From assembly GCF_023701745.1 (NCBI RefSeq), contig NZ_JAJOZB010000001.1, positions 7,611,001 through 7,675,000 on the forward strand: a stretch of DNA of 64,000 bases, read 5' to 3'. The notes below the pieces were generated by a model that was given only the letters and a program-made list of their open reading frames with translations, did not search any database and was not told the DNA's origin. Origin of the DNA: Streptomyces sp. RKAG293. Its GTDB lineage: Bacteria > Actinomycetota > Actinomycetes > Streptomycetales > Streptomycetaceae. Position numbers and translations under genes: made by a program. This document shows, in pieces, positions 15,911 through 24,680 of the stretch. Positions within the stretch are counted from its first letter, which is position 1, and every line of letters begins with the position of its first letter.

Positions 15911-18703
15911 GTGAAGGCGGTCGCGCAGCGGGTGGCGCCCGGCAGTTGGGGCGCGCACCGCACTATCGGAGCGGCGGTGCGGGGTGCCCGGCCGGGCGCC
16001 CTGATCACCGTCCAGGCCGGCACGTACATCGAGAGCGTCGTGCTCGACAAGGACGTCAGCCTGGTCGCCAAGGGCGAAGTGCGGCTGGTCGCCGCCCGGG
16101 GCCCGGCCGTGACCGTACACGCCGGCCGCGCCGAACTGCGCGGCTTCGTCCTGTCCGGCACCGCGCCCCGCGAGGCGGCCGTGCTGCTGCGCGGCGGCGA
16201 ACCGGTGCTGCGGGACTGCGAGATCACCGGCGGCCGCGTCGAGGTCACCGGAGCGGCGGCACCGCTGCTGACCGGCTGCTCGGTGCGGCGGACCGAGGGC
16301 GCGGCCCTGTGGCTCACCGGCACCAGCCGCACGACGCTGGAGGGCCTGACCGTCGGTGGCTGCGACGGGGACGGCCTGGTGGCCGGCGACGAGGCGCGGG
16401 CCGAGCTGACCGACGCGGTGCTGGACGGAGTGACCGGGCGCGGCGTCGTGCTGACCGCCGGCGCCCACGCGACCCTGACCCGCTGCGAGATACGCGGCAG
16501 CGGTGGCGCCGCCGTCTTCGCGGAGGGACACGCGGGCGCCACGCTCCGCGAGTGCCGGCTGCACGGGACGGGCGGCCCGGGCGTCTGGCTGCGCGGCACG
16601 GCGGGCCGCGGCACGGCCGCGGACGACAACCCGGTGCGGGAGAGCGACCCGCACCCCCAGAGCAGGGGCTCGGCCCTCCCCCGTGGGGTCGAGCCCCGCA
16701 CCACCCGCGGTACCCAGGGTGTGCGGCTGCGCGGTTGCGAGATCTTCCGCACCGCCGGGGCCGGAGTGCTGGCGGACGGCGGCAGCGCCGTCCTGCTGGA
16801 CGCCTGCCATGTACACCACACCTCCGGCGCAGCGGTGCTGGTCACCGCCCAGGCCGCCGCGGAGCTGACGGCGGTGCGGGCGGTGGACTGCGAGGACACC
16901 GCGCTCGTCGTCAGCGGCTCGGGCACGGTCACCGCGCACGACTCCACCTTCGCCCGCACCGCGGCCAACGGGCTGTACGCGGTCGACGGGGCCGACGTGT
17001 CGCTCACCGGCTGCACCGTGCGCGACACCGCCTACAGCGCCCTGCACCTGGGCGGCGGAGCCCGCGCCCGGGTGCGCGGCTGCACCGTCACCGACAGCGC
17101 CGAGTACGGGATGCGGGTGACCGAGCGCGCCGAACTGCTCGCGGACGACTGCGAGGTGACCGGCGCCGAGCTGGCCGGGGTGTCCGTGGAGGGCGGCGAC
17201 GCCGCGCTGCGCGGCTGCCGGATCAGCGGCACCAGGGAAGGGGTGCGGCTGCGCACCTCGCACCGTCCGCTGCTGGCCGACTGCGACATCACCGGCACCG
17301 CGGAGACCGGGGTGCGGATCGGCCGGGACACCGGAGCCCGGCTGGAGAACGTGACGATCACCGCCAGCGGCACCGCCGGTCTGCTGCTGGAGGAGGGCAG
17401 CACGGCGGTGGTGGACGGCGGCGCGATCCGCGACACGGCGGGCAGCGGCATCGTCGTCCGGGCCGGAGCCAGGCCCCGGATGCACGGCACGACGGTCGCG
17501 GCGGCCGCCAAGAACGGGCTGTTCGTCGAAGAGGGCGGCGAAGGCCGCTACGAGGACTGCCGCTTCACCGGCAGCCGCTTCCCCGCCGTCTACGCGGGAG
17601 CCCGCTCCCGCGTCCTGCTGCGCCGCTGCACCGTCGACGGGACGGAACAGGACCTGCTGCGGGACGAGGAGGCGGAGGTGACGGCCGAGGACTGCCGGGT
17701 GGAGGGCGTCTCCGAGCCCGTGCTGCCCACGCTGGCGCCCGTGGGGGAGCGGGAGGGGCGCACCGCCGTGCCCGCCGTCGCGCACGCCGCGGGTGCGGCC
17801 GGCGGGGCGGCCGGTGGCGGTGCGCGCGACCAGGACGCGTCCGGCGACGACGCCGGACAGGCCGGGGAGAAACTCGCCGCCCTGCACGCGGAGTTGGACC
17901 GGCTCGTCGGTCTCGACGGGGTCAAGCGCGACGTGGTGACCCTCACGAAGCTGATGCAGATGGTCACCATCCGGCAGGCCGCGGGGCTCTCGGCGCCGCC
18001 GCTCAACCGCCACCTGGTCTTCGCCGGCAACCCCGGTACCGGCAAGACCACCGTCGCCCGGCTCTACGGCGGCTTCCTGGCCGCCCTCGGACTCCTCAGC
18101 CGCGGCCACCTGGTGGAGGCGGACCGGGGCGACCTGGTCGGCGAGTACGTCGGACACACCGCGCCCAGAACCACCGCCGTCTTCCGGCGGGCGCTGGGCG
18201 GGGTGCTCTTCATCGACGAGGCGTACTCACTGGTGCCGCAGGGAAACCAGATGGACTTCGGCGCCGAGGCCGTCTCGACGCTGGTGAAGCTGATGGAGGA
18301 CCACCGTGACGAAGTGGTCGTCATCGTGGCCGGCTACCCGGGTGGGATGAACCGGCTGCTGGAGTCCAACGCGGGCCTGGCCTCCCGCTTCACCCGCACG
18401 CTCCGCTTCGAGGACTACTCCTCCGCGGAACTGGTGCGGATCGTGGAGCACCAGGCCGACAGCCACGAGTACACCGTCGTGCCCGAGACCACCGAGGCAC
18501 TGCACGGCTACTTCGAGACCCTGCCGCGCGGCGAGCAGTTCGGCAACGGGCGCAGCGCCCGGCAGGTCTTCCAGCTGATGACCGAACGGCACGCACAGCG
18601 GGTGGCCGAGCTGTGCCTGAGCACCGCCGACCTGGCCGCGGCGGGCCCGGAGCTGCTCACCGCGCTGCTGCCCGCGGACCTCCCGCCGGGGGAGGCGCCG
18701 TGA
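15911..18703 (+). CDS. Beta-helix/AAA+ fusion protein (EccA-like ATPase)
   Basis: The 930-residue protein has two parts. Residues about 10-600 are a long run of parallel beta-helix repeats of roughly 22-24 residues (patterns such as LxxCxIxGTxxxGVxL, AxLxGCTVxDTAYSAL). After a flexible linker rich in Gly/Ala, residues about 655-930 are a CbxX-type AAA+ ATPase. It has Walker A GNPGTGKT (706-713), Walker B FIDEAY (Asp769) and LASRFTRTLRF with the arginine finger. EccA proteins of mycobacteria have a similar ATPase but a TPR-like N-terminus, so the beta-helix is a replacement. GTG 15911 follows GGGAGG. The ATPase probably handles substrates of this locus; the beta-helix could be a docking surface. 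Confidence 0.85.
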   Translation: MKAVAQRVAPGSWGAHRTIGAAVRGARPGALITVQAGTYIESVVLDKDVSLVAKGEVRLVAARGPAVTVHAGRAELRGFVLSGTAPREAAVLLRGGEPVLRDCEITGGRVEVTGAAAPLLTGCSVRRTEGAALWLTGTSRTTLEGLTVGGCDGDGLVAGDEARAELTDAVLDGVTGRGVVLTAGAHATLTRCEIRGSGGAAVFAEGHAGATLRECRLHGTGGPGVWLRGTAGRGTAADDNPVRESDPHPQSRGSALPRGVEPRTTRGTQGVRLRGCEIFRTAGAGVLADGGSAVLLDACHVHHTSGAAVLVTAQAAAELTAVRAVDCEDTALVVSGSGTVTAHDSTFARTAANGLYAVDGADVSLTGCTVRDTAYSALHLGGGARARVRGCTVTDSAEYGMRVTERAELLADDCEVTGAELAGVSVEGGDAALRGCRISGTREGVRLRTSHRPLLADCDITGTAETGVRIGRDTGARLENVTITASGTAGLLLEEGSTAVVDGGAIRDTAGSGIVVRAGARPRMHGTTVAAAAKNGLFVEEGGEGRYEDCRFTGSRFPAVYAGARSRVLLRRCTVDGTEQDLLRDEEAEVTAEDCRVEGVSEPVLPTLAPVGEREGRTAVPAVAHAAGAAGGAAGGGARDQDASGDDAGQAGEKLAALHAELDRLVGLDGVKRDVVTLTKLMQMVTIRQAAGLSAPPLNRHLVFAGNPGTGKTTVARLYGGFLAALGLLSRGHLVEADRGDLVGEYVGHTAPRTTAVFRRALGGVLFIDEAYSLVPQGNQMDFGAEAVSTLVKLMEDHRDEVVVIVAGYPGGMNRLLESNAGLASRFTRTLRFEDYSSAELVRIVEHQADSHEYTVVPETTEALHGYFETLPRGEQFGNGRSARQVFQLMTERHAQRVAELCLSTADLAAAGPELLTALLPADLPPGEAP

Positions 18704-18812
18704 CCGCCGGCGGCGCGCAACGGGACGACCGTACCGACCGTACGGCGGGACCGGACCGCGGACGTGCGGCGTGATGGGACTTCGGACGTGGTGAAAGGCA
18801 GGTGCCCCGCAG

Positions 18813-19136
18813 ATGGCGGAACAACCGACTCCAGAGCAGTGGCAGGCCGACCTCGCGGCACTGCATGACGCGATCGGCGCGGTCAAACGCGAGGCCGCGG
18901 CCATCTCCGCGACCATGGCCTCGGTCGACTCCAGGATGAGGGAGGTCGGCACCGACTGGTCCAGCCCGTCCTACGCCACGTTCGACGAGATCACGTCCTG
19001 GTTCCACACGGCGCAGCACGACCTGGAGCACCTGCTGGCGGACATCGTCTCCCGGATGACCACCAGCTACTGGAACTACCACAAGGCGGAGACCGCCAAC
19101 TACGCGAACCTCAGCGACGGGCAGCGGAGTGCCTGA
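18813..19136 (+). CDS. Small helical Esx-like protein
   Basis: The 107-residue, largely helical protein has a central turn DWSSPS where WXG would be expected. A C-terminal YWNYHKAETANY gives a YxxxE/D-like export motif. Size, helical pattern and position between the EccA-like and EccC genes support a type VII substrate or chaperone. ATG 18813 follows AAAGGCAGG. No partner gene follows directly; the next gene is on the other strand. Confidence 0.75.
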   Translation: MAEQPTPEQWQADLAALHDAIGAVKREAAAISATMASVDSRMREVGTDWSSPSYATFDEITSWFHTAQHDLEHLLADIVSRMTTSYWNYHKAETANYANLSDGQRSA

Positions 19137-19158
19137 GCCGAGGTCCGCGGCGGCCGTC

Positions 19159-19773
19159 TCAGTGCGTCGCGGGCGGGTCCGGGAAGCGGCACTCCCGGTC
19201 GGTGTGCGCGTAGACCTGACCGGAGTGGTTGATCAGGGCGATGTACTCGCCCAGCTTCTCCAGCGCCATGCCCGCCTGCAGCAGCGCCCGCTCCATCGCC
19301 GGGTTCATGTCGGCGGCGAACTGCTCGCCGGCCGGCGCGAACGGGTTGTCCTTGCCGTTGACGAAGATGTAGCCGTCATGGTTCAGCCGGTTCGAGTAGT
19401 ACCCCTGCGACTTCGCGCCCTGGCCGAAGACGGTGTCCTTCTTCGCCATGACCTTGGCGCGGACCTCCTCGTACGTGGCCACCGCGGCGCGGCTCTCGGT
19501 GAGCAGCGACCGCTCCGTGGTGCGCATGGCGCTCAGGTCGATCCTCAGGTCCCCGGACGGGTCCCCGGGGGTGGGGCCCTCGGTGCCGGAGTCGGACGGG
19601 ATCTTCTGCGGGTCGTCGTTGAAGGACGGCGGCTCGCCCCAGGCGACCTTGTCGTTCGGCACCAGACCGCTGAGGTCCTTGCCGTGGTCCGGCCCCGGCT
19701 CGCTCTGGTCGTCGCCCCCCTCCGCGGCGGGCAGTGGCGTCGTGTCGTACTGCGAGTTGATCGGGTCGGTCAC
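19159..19773 (-). CDS. Unknown protein of the secretion locus
   Basis: The start was placed at GTG 19773, behind GAGGGAGA, giving 204 residues. Residues 1-75 are acidic, Pro/Gly/Asp-rich and probably unstructured. The rest is mixed: a helix with TTERSLLTESRAAVATYEEVRAKV, a middle part YYSNRLNHDGYIFVNG, and a final helix AMERALLQAGMALEKLGEYIALIN. I do not recognise the family. It is the only minus-strand gene within the locus and is divergent from the WXG100-like gene at 19967, so it may be a co-regulated chaperone or antagonist. Codons upstream of GTG 19773 look non-coding. Confidence 0.7.
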   Translation of the reverse strand: MTDPINSQYDTTPLPAAEGGDDQSEPGPDHGKDLSGLVPNDKVAWGEPPSFNDDPQKIPSDSGTEGPTPGDPSGDLRIDLSAMRTTERSLLTESRAAVATYEEVRAKVMAKKDTVFGQGAKSQGYYSNRLNHDGYIFVNGKDNPFAPAGEQFAADMNPAMERALLQAGMALEKLGEYIALINHSGQVYAHTDRECRFPDPPATH

Positions 19774-19966
19774 GGTGTCTCCCTCGGCAGTGTCGCGCCG
19801 GCTTCGCGGTCCGTCGGCCGGGCGGCGCGGTGTACGGGGCGGCAGTGGCCCCATGGAACCTCCGCCAGGTTTACCACTTATATGAGGAATTGTCAGCATC
19901 GTGGCGGGACCGCGCCGTTCGCCACAACACCCCGCGCCCTCGCGGGACTTCAGAGGAAGGTGACCC

Positions 19967-20419
19967 ATGGCTGATCACGGCCAGGCCGACTACGACGTCT
20001 CCGTCATCGACGTCTCCCCGAGCGGCATGCACACCACCGCCACCCAGCTGAAGAACCTCGCGCAGGACGTCGCCGACAGCCTCACCCGGGTCAAGGCGAC
20101 GCTCGACGGGCTCCGGCTCACCTGGGAGGGCCGGTCCGCCAGGGACGCCGACGAGGTCGCCCAGGACTGGGTGCGGGTGACCACCGAACTGTTCGGCACC
20201 AAGGACGACCCGAAGAAGGGCGTCCTGACCACCCTCGCCGACGGCGTCGGCATGGCCTCAGGCAACTTCAGCACGGCCGAGGACGCCATCGCCAAGGCGT
20301 TCTCGGAGTTCCGCCAGGCCCTGGCGCCCGGTGACGGCAAGAGCGATCCGCCCAAGGACACCCCGCCCGAGTCGGTCACCGACACCAACAGGACGGCGAT
20401 CACCATGACCTTCGGCTGA
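19967..20419 (+). CDS. WXG100-type protein with extended tail
   Basis: The 150-residue helical-hairpin protein has the WXG turn in TWEGRSARDADEV. The C-terminal tail (about residues 125-150) is Pro/Asp-rich, which is unusual for Esx proteins. It sits 58 bases before eccC, as many export substrates do. The upstream gap (19774-19966) has the only AT-rich patch nearby (CCACTTATATGAGGAATTGTC, near 19875), likely the divergent promoter region. Start ATG 19967 follows GAGGAAGG. Confidence 0.8.
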   Translation: MADHGQADYDVSVIDVSPSGMHTTATQLKNLAQDVADSLTRVKATLDGLRLTWEGRSARDADEVAQDWVRVTTELFGTKDDPKKGVLTTLADGVGMASGNFSTAEDAIAKAFSEFRQALAPGDGKSDPPKDTPPESVTDTNRTAITMTFG

Positions 20420-20477
20420 CCGCCGCCCCGCCCCCTTCGCCCGCCGGCCCCCTCAGCCCCGTCAGTAGGCAGCCCCC

Positions 20478-23400
20478 GTGAGTCGCATACCCTTCCACCG
20501 CCCCGTCCGCATGACGCCCCCGCCGATGCCGGACGGCAGGACGACACTGGCCACCCCGCCCCAACGCCCGCAGCAGCAAGGGGCGGCGGGCTGGCTGATG
20601 ATCCTGCTGCCGCTGCTGTCCAGCATCAGCATGGCCGCCTACATGGTCGCCTACGGCAAGGCGTGGATGATCCTGCTCGGCATCGCCTTCGTCGTGGTGT
20701 CGGTCGGCATCACCATCGGCGTGCGCATGCAGCTGCGCGGCAGCCGGCGACGCAACCAGTACCGGCAGCGCGAGCGCTACTCGGAGTACCTGGCGGGCGT
20801 CCGCAAGCAGGCGATGCACGACGGCGCCGCGCAGCGCGCGGCGGACGCCTGGCTCCACCCGCACCCCGACCGGCTGTGGGCCATCGCCACCCGCCGCCGC
20901 CGGGTGTGGGAACGGCGGCCCGGCGACGCCGACTTCCTGCGGCTGCGCGTGGGCGCCGGCGCGGCACCCGCCGCGCACGGGCTGCACATGCCGGCCCAGA
21001 ACGACCCCACCGTCGAAGTGGACACCCGCTCCCAGCACGCCGCCGCCGAACTCGTCCGCACCCACGGCACCGTCGAGGACCAGGCCGCCTGGCTGGACCT
21101 GCGCGGCGCCGGCGTCGTCAGCCTGCTCGGCCCGCGCCCGCGCACCCGCGAGCTGGCCCAGTCGCTGCTGCTCCAGCTGTCGGTGCTGCACGCCCCCGAC
21201 GACGTGCGCGTCGCCGTCGTCACCGGCGGCGACTCCGCCTGGGACTGGGTGAAATGGCTGCCGCACGCCCAGCAGCCGGACCAGGACGCGCGGCTGCGCG
21301 AGCAGGAGCTCGTCCCGCTGCTGGCCGATGACCTGGCCGGGCTCCAGGACCACCTGCAGAGCACACTGGACCAGGCCGTCGCCGCGCGTGCCGAGCGGAG
21401 CAGCCGCATCGTCACCCAGCGGGACACCGGCGCCCGCCGCCACCTCGTCGTCTTCCTCGACGACTACGACCCCCAGGCGCCCTGGACCCGTGCGGCGCTG
21501 CTGTCCGACCTGCTCACCGAGGCCGGTCCCGAACTGGGCCTGCACGTGGTGTGCCTGGTCGAGGAGGAGGGCTCGGAACCGGGCCGGGTGGACGTACGCG
21601 CCCGCACCGACGCGCGCGGCGGCCTCGTCCTGGAGGGCCGCGCCCCCGGCCTGCACGCGCCGGTCGAGAAGGCCGTGGCCGACGAGACCGTGCCCGCCGT
21701 CCGGGAGGCGACCGCCCGCTCGCTGGCCCCGCTCCGGCTGTCCGGCGAGCGCGACCAGGTGCTCTCCGAGCACGTCTCCCTCTCCGGCATGCTCGGCTTC
21801 CCCGACATCGCGGCCTTCGACCCGGCCACCTCCCGGCGCGCCCCGGACCGCAAGGACCTGCTCAGCATCCCGATCGGGGTGACCGGCACCGGCGAACCCC
21901 TCTCCCTGGACCTCAAGGAGTCCGCACAGGGCGGCATCGGACCGCACGGCCTGGTCGTCGGCGCCACCGGGTCCGGCAAGAGCGAACTGCTGCGCACCCT
22001 GGTCACCGGCATGGCCATGGTGCACGCACCCGAGCACCTGGCCTTCGTCCTGGTCGACTTCAAGGGCGGCGCCACCTTCGCGGGTGTCACCGAACTGCCG
22101 CACGTCTCCGGCCTGATCACCAACCTCGCGGACGATCTCGCGCTGGTCGACCGGATGCGGCAGGCCCTCCAGGGCGAACAGCAGCGCCGCCAGCGGATGC
22201 TGCGCGAGGCCGGCAACGTCGACTCGGTGCGCGAGTACCAGCTCCGCCAGGCCGCCGGCGGAACCGATGTGCACGGCAAACCGCTGGAGCCGCTGCCGTA
22301 TCTGCTGATCGTCGTGGACGAGTTCGGCGAACTCCTCTCCCAGCGGCCCGACTTCATCGACCTGTTCGTGCAGATCGGCCGCGTCGGCCGCTCCCTGGGC
22401 ATGCACCTGCTGCTGGCCACCCAGCGGCTGGAGGAAGGCCGGCTGCGCGGCCTGGAGTCGCATCTGTCGTACCGGATCTGCCTGCGCACCTTCAGCGCCG
22501 CCGAGTCCCGCGCCGTCATCGGCACCTCCGACGCCTACACGCTGCCCGCCATCCCCGGCTCCGCCTACCTCAAGGTGGACGAGTCCGTCTACGAGCGCTT
22601 CCGCGTCGCCCACGTCTCCGCGCCCTACCGCGAACACGACTCCGAGGCGCCGGGCCCCACCGTGGAACCGGTGCCCTACGCGGTGCTCGGCGACCTCGCC
22701 CCGCTCACCGGCGAGGAGAGCGAGCCGGCCGCCTGGGAGTGGGACCCGGACGCGGGCGACACCGAACTCCAGATCGCCGTCGAACGCCTGCTGAACAAGG
22801 ACACCCCGGGACACCAGGTGTGGCTGCCGCCACTGCCGGCACACTTCCCCCTCGACCCGCTGCTCGGCGAGCCCGAGGCGGACCCGGACCTCGGCCTGCG
22901 CTGCGCCCAGTGGCCCTTCGCGGGAGAGCTGAAGGTCCCCGTCGGCGTCCTCGACGTGCCCGCCCGCCAGGAACAGCGCCCCCTGGTGCTGGACCTGACC
23001 GGACGGCAGGGGCACCTGGCCCTCGTCGGGGCACCGCAGAGCGGCAAGTCCACCTTCCTGCGCACCGCGATGCTCAGCGCCATGCTCACCCACACCCCCG
23101 ACGAGCTGCAGTTCTACGCCGTCGACATGGGCGGTGGCGCGCTGCACGGGCTGGCCGACGCACCCCACGTGGCCGGCGTCGCCGGGCGCCGCGACGAGGA
23201 ACGGGTGGGCCGGGTGCTGGCCGAGGTCGGCCGCCTGGTCACCGCACGCGAGCAGATGTTCCGCGAGCTGCGCATCCAGTCCGCCGCCGACCTGCGCACC
23301 CGGCGCGTCCGGGGCGAGCTGCCCGAGGGCGTGCGCGCCGCGGACATCGTGCTCGTCGTCGACAACTGGGCCGCCCTGCACGCCGCGGACGAGAGCGCCG

Positions 23401-24644
23401 TGGAGACCCTCACCGAGATCGCCACCCGCGGCCTCGGCGTCGGCGTCCACCTGTGGCTGACCGCCAACCGCTGGGCGGAGATCCGCGTCAGCCTGCGCGA
23501 CAACATCCCCGGCCGTCTCGAACTGCGCCTCAACGACCCGTCCGAGTCCGAGATCAGCCGCCCCGCCGCCCGCGGACTGGGACAGAGCATCCCCGGGCGC
23601 GGACTCGCCTCGCCCGGGCTCACTTACCACGTCGCGCTGCCCCGGCTCGACGGAGCGGACGGCATGGACGGGCTCGCCGACGCCGAGCAGGCGCTGGTCC
23701 GCTGGATCGCCGAGCGCTGGCGGAAGTCGGCGGCCCCGGCGCTGCGCGTGCTGCCGGAGCGGATCACCGTCCGCGAACTGGCGACCGCCGCCCAGCCGTC
23801 ACCCGCCGAGCGCTGGGAGAGCCACGGGGCCGGCCTCGGCGAGCACGAGGTCCCCATCGGGCTGCGCGAGTCCGACCTGCGCACCGTCGGCCTCGACCTG
23901 ACCTCCGGCGCCCCGCACTTCACCGTCTTCGGCGACTCCGGCTCCGGCAAGACCGCCTTCCTGCGCGGCTGGATGCGCGGCATGGCCGCCCGGTACTCCG
24001 CGCGCGAGGTGCGCTTCATGGTCGTCGACCACCGGCACAGCCTGCTGGACCTGGTGCCCGAGGAATACATCGGCGCCCGCGGTGGAAACGCCGACCTGGT
24101 CTCCGCGCAGGCGCAGGCCCTCGCCGAGATGCTGCGCTCGCGCATCCCCCCGGCCGATCTCACCACCGCCCAGCTCGCCGAGCGCGGCTGGTGGCAGGGC
24201 CCCGAGCTCTACGTCGTGGCCGACGACTACGACCTCGCCTCCGGCAGCATGGGCCGCGGACCGCTCGCCGCCCTGGCCGAGTTCATCCCGCAGGCCGACG
24301 AACTGGGCTTCCACCTGGTGCTGGCCCGCCGCGTCGGCGGCGCCGGCCGCGCCCTGATGTCGGACCCGCTGCTCAGCAAGCTCAAGGAGATCGGCACCGA
24401 CGGCCTGCTGCTCTCCGGCGACCACCGCGAAGGCGCCCTCATCGGCGACCAGCGAGCCCGCCCCCGTAAGCCCGGCCGGGGTCTGCTGGTGCGGCGCAGC
24501 GCCGAACCGATGCTCGTGCAGATCGCGCTGGACGAACGCGACGCGCCCCCGGCCGCCTCCGGCAGCTCCGTACCGGCTGTTGCCGGTTCCGTACCGGCCG
24601 TCCCCGGTTCCGAAACGGCCCGGACCGTCAACACCCGAGCCTAG
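20478..24644 (+). CDS. eccC: EccC-type FtsK/SpoIIIE ATPase of type VII secretion
   Basis: The 1,388-residue protein is the motor of the secretion system. Two membrane helices lie at about residues 37-80. Three FtsK/SpoIIIE ATPase domains follow, with Walker A motifs GATGSGKS (495-502), GAPQSGKS (851-858) and GDSGSGKT (1152-1159). All three keep the Lys and Ser/Thr; in many EccC proteins the later domains are degenerate. Walker B-like LIVVDEFGELL supports the first domain. It joins both halves, EccCa and EccCb, in one chain. Start GTG 20478 was taken because it gives a standard N-terminus. The giant gene follows 36 bases later, suggesting that its product is a substrate. Confidence 0.92.
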   Translation: MSRIPFHRPVRMTPPPMPDGRTTLATPPQRPQQQGAAGWLMILLPLLSSISMAAYMVAYGKAWMILLGIAFVVVSVGITIGVRMQLRGSRRRNQYRQRERYSEYLAGVRKQAMHDGAAQRAADAWLHPHPDRLWAIATRRRRVWERRPGDADFLRLRVGAGAAPAAHGLHMPAQNDPTVEVDTRSQHAAAELVRTHGTVEDQAAWLDLRGAGVVSLLGPRPRTRELAQSLLLQLSVLHAPDDVRVAVVTGGDSAWDWVKWLPHAQQPDQDARLREQELVPLLADDLAGLQDHLQSTLDQAVAARAERSSRIVTQRDTGARRHLVVFLDDYDPQAPWTRAALLSDLLTEAGPELGLHVVCLVEEEGSEPGRVDVRARTDARGGLVLEGRAPGLHAPVEKAVADETVPAVREATARSLAPLRLSGERDQVLSEHVSLSGMLGFPDIAAFDPATSRRAPDRKDLLSIPIGVTGTGEPLSLDLKESAQGGIGPHGLVVGATGSGKSELLRTLVTGMAMVHAPEHLAFVLVDFKGGATFAGVTELPHVSGLITNLADDLALVDRMRQALQGEQQRRQRMLREAGNVDSVREYQLRQAAGGTDVHGKPLEPLPYLLIVVDEFGELLSQRPDFIDLFVQIGRVGRSLGMHLLLATQRLEEGRLRGLESHLSYRICLRTFSAAESRAVIGTSDAYTLPAIPGSAYLKVDESVYERFRVAHVSAPYREHDSEAPGPTVEPVPYAVLGDLAPLTGEESEPAAWEWDPDAGDTELQIAVERLLNKDTPGHQVWLPPLPAHFPLDPLLGEPEADPDLGLRCAQWPFAGELKVPVGVLDVPARQEQRPLVLDLTGRQGHLALVGAPQSGKSTFLRTAMLSAMLTHTPDELQFYAVDMGGGALHGLADAPHVAGVAGRRDEERVGRVLAEVGRLVTAREQMFRELRIQSAADLRTRRVRGELPEGVRAADIVLVVDNWAALHAADESAVETLTEIATRGLGVGVHLWLTANRWAEIRVSLRDNIPGRLELRLNDPSESEISRPAARGLGQSIPGRGLASPGLTYHVALPRLDGADGMDGLADAEQALVRWIAERWRKSAAPALRVLPERITVRELATAAQPSPAERWESHGAGLGEHEVPIGLRESDLRTVGLDLTSGAPHFTVFGDSGSGKTAFLRGWMRGMAARYSAREVRFMVVDHRHSLLDLVPEEYIGARGGNADLVSAQAQALAEMLRSRIPPADLTTAQLAERGWWQGPELYVVADDYDLASGSMGRGPLAALAEFIPQADELGFHLVLARRVGGAGRALMSDPLLSKLKEIGTDGLLLSGDHREGALIGDQRARPRKPGRGLLVRRSAEPMLVQIALDERDAPPAASGSSVPAVAGSVPAVPGSETARTVNTRA

Positions 24645-24680
24645 ACAGCAGCACAGCGCCCAGGGAGGGCGGCCCACATC

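Noticed and set aside
14188..18157. Long minus-strand frames across EccD and the beta-helix gene
   Set aside because: Antisense shadows with repetitive composition. The plus strand has recognised membrane and ATPase motifs.
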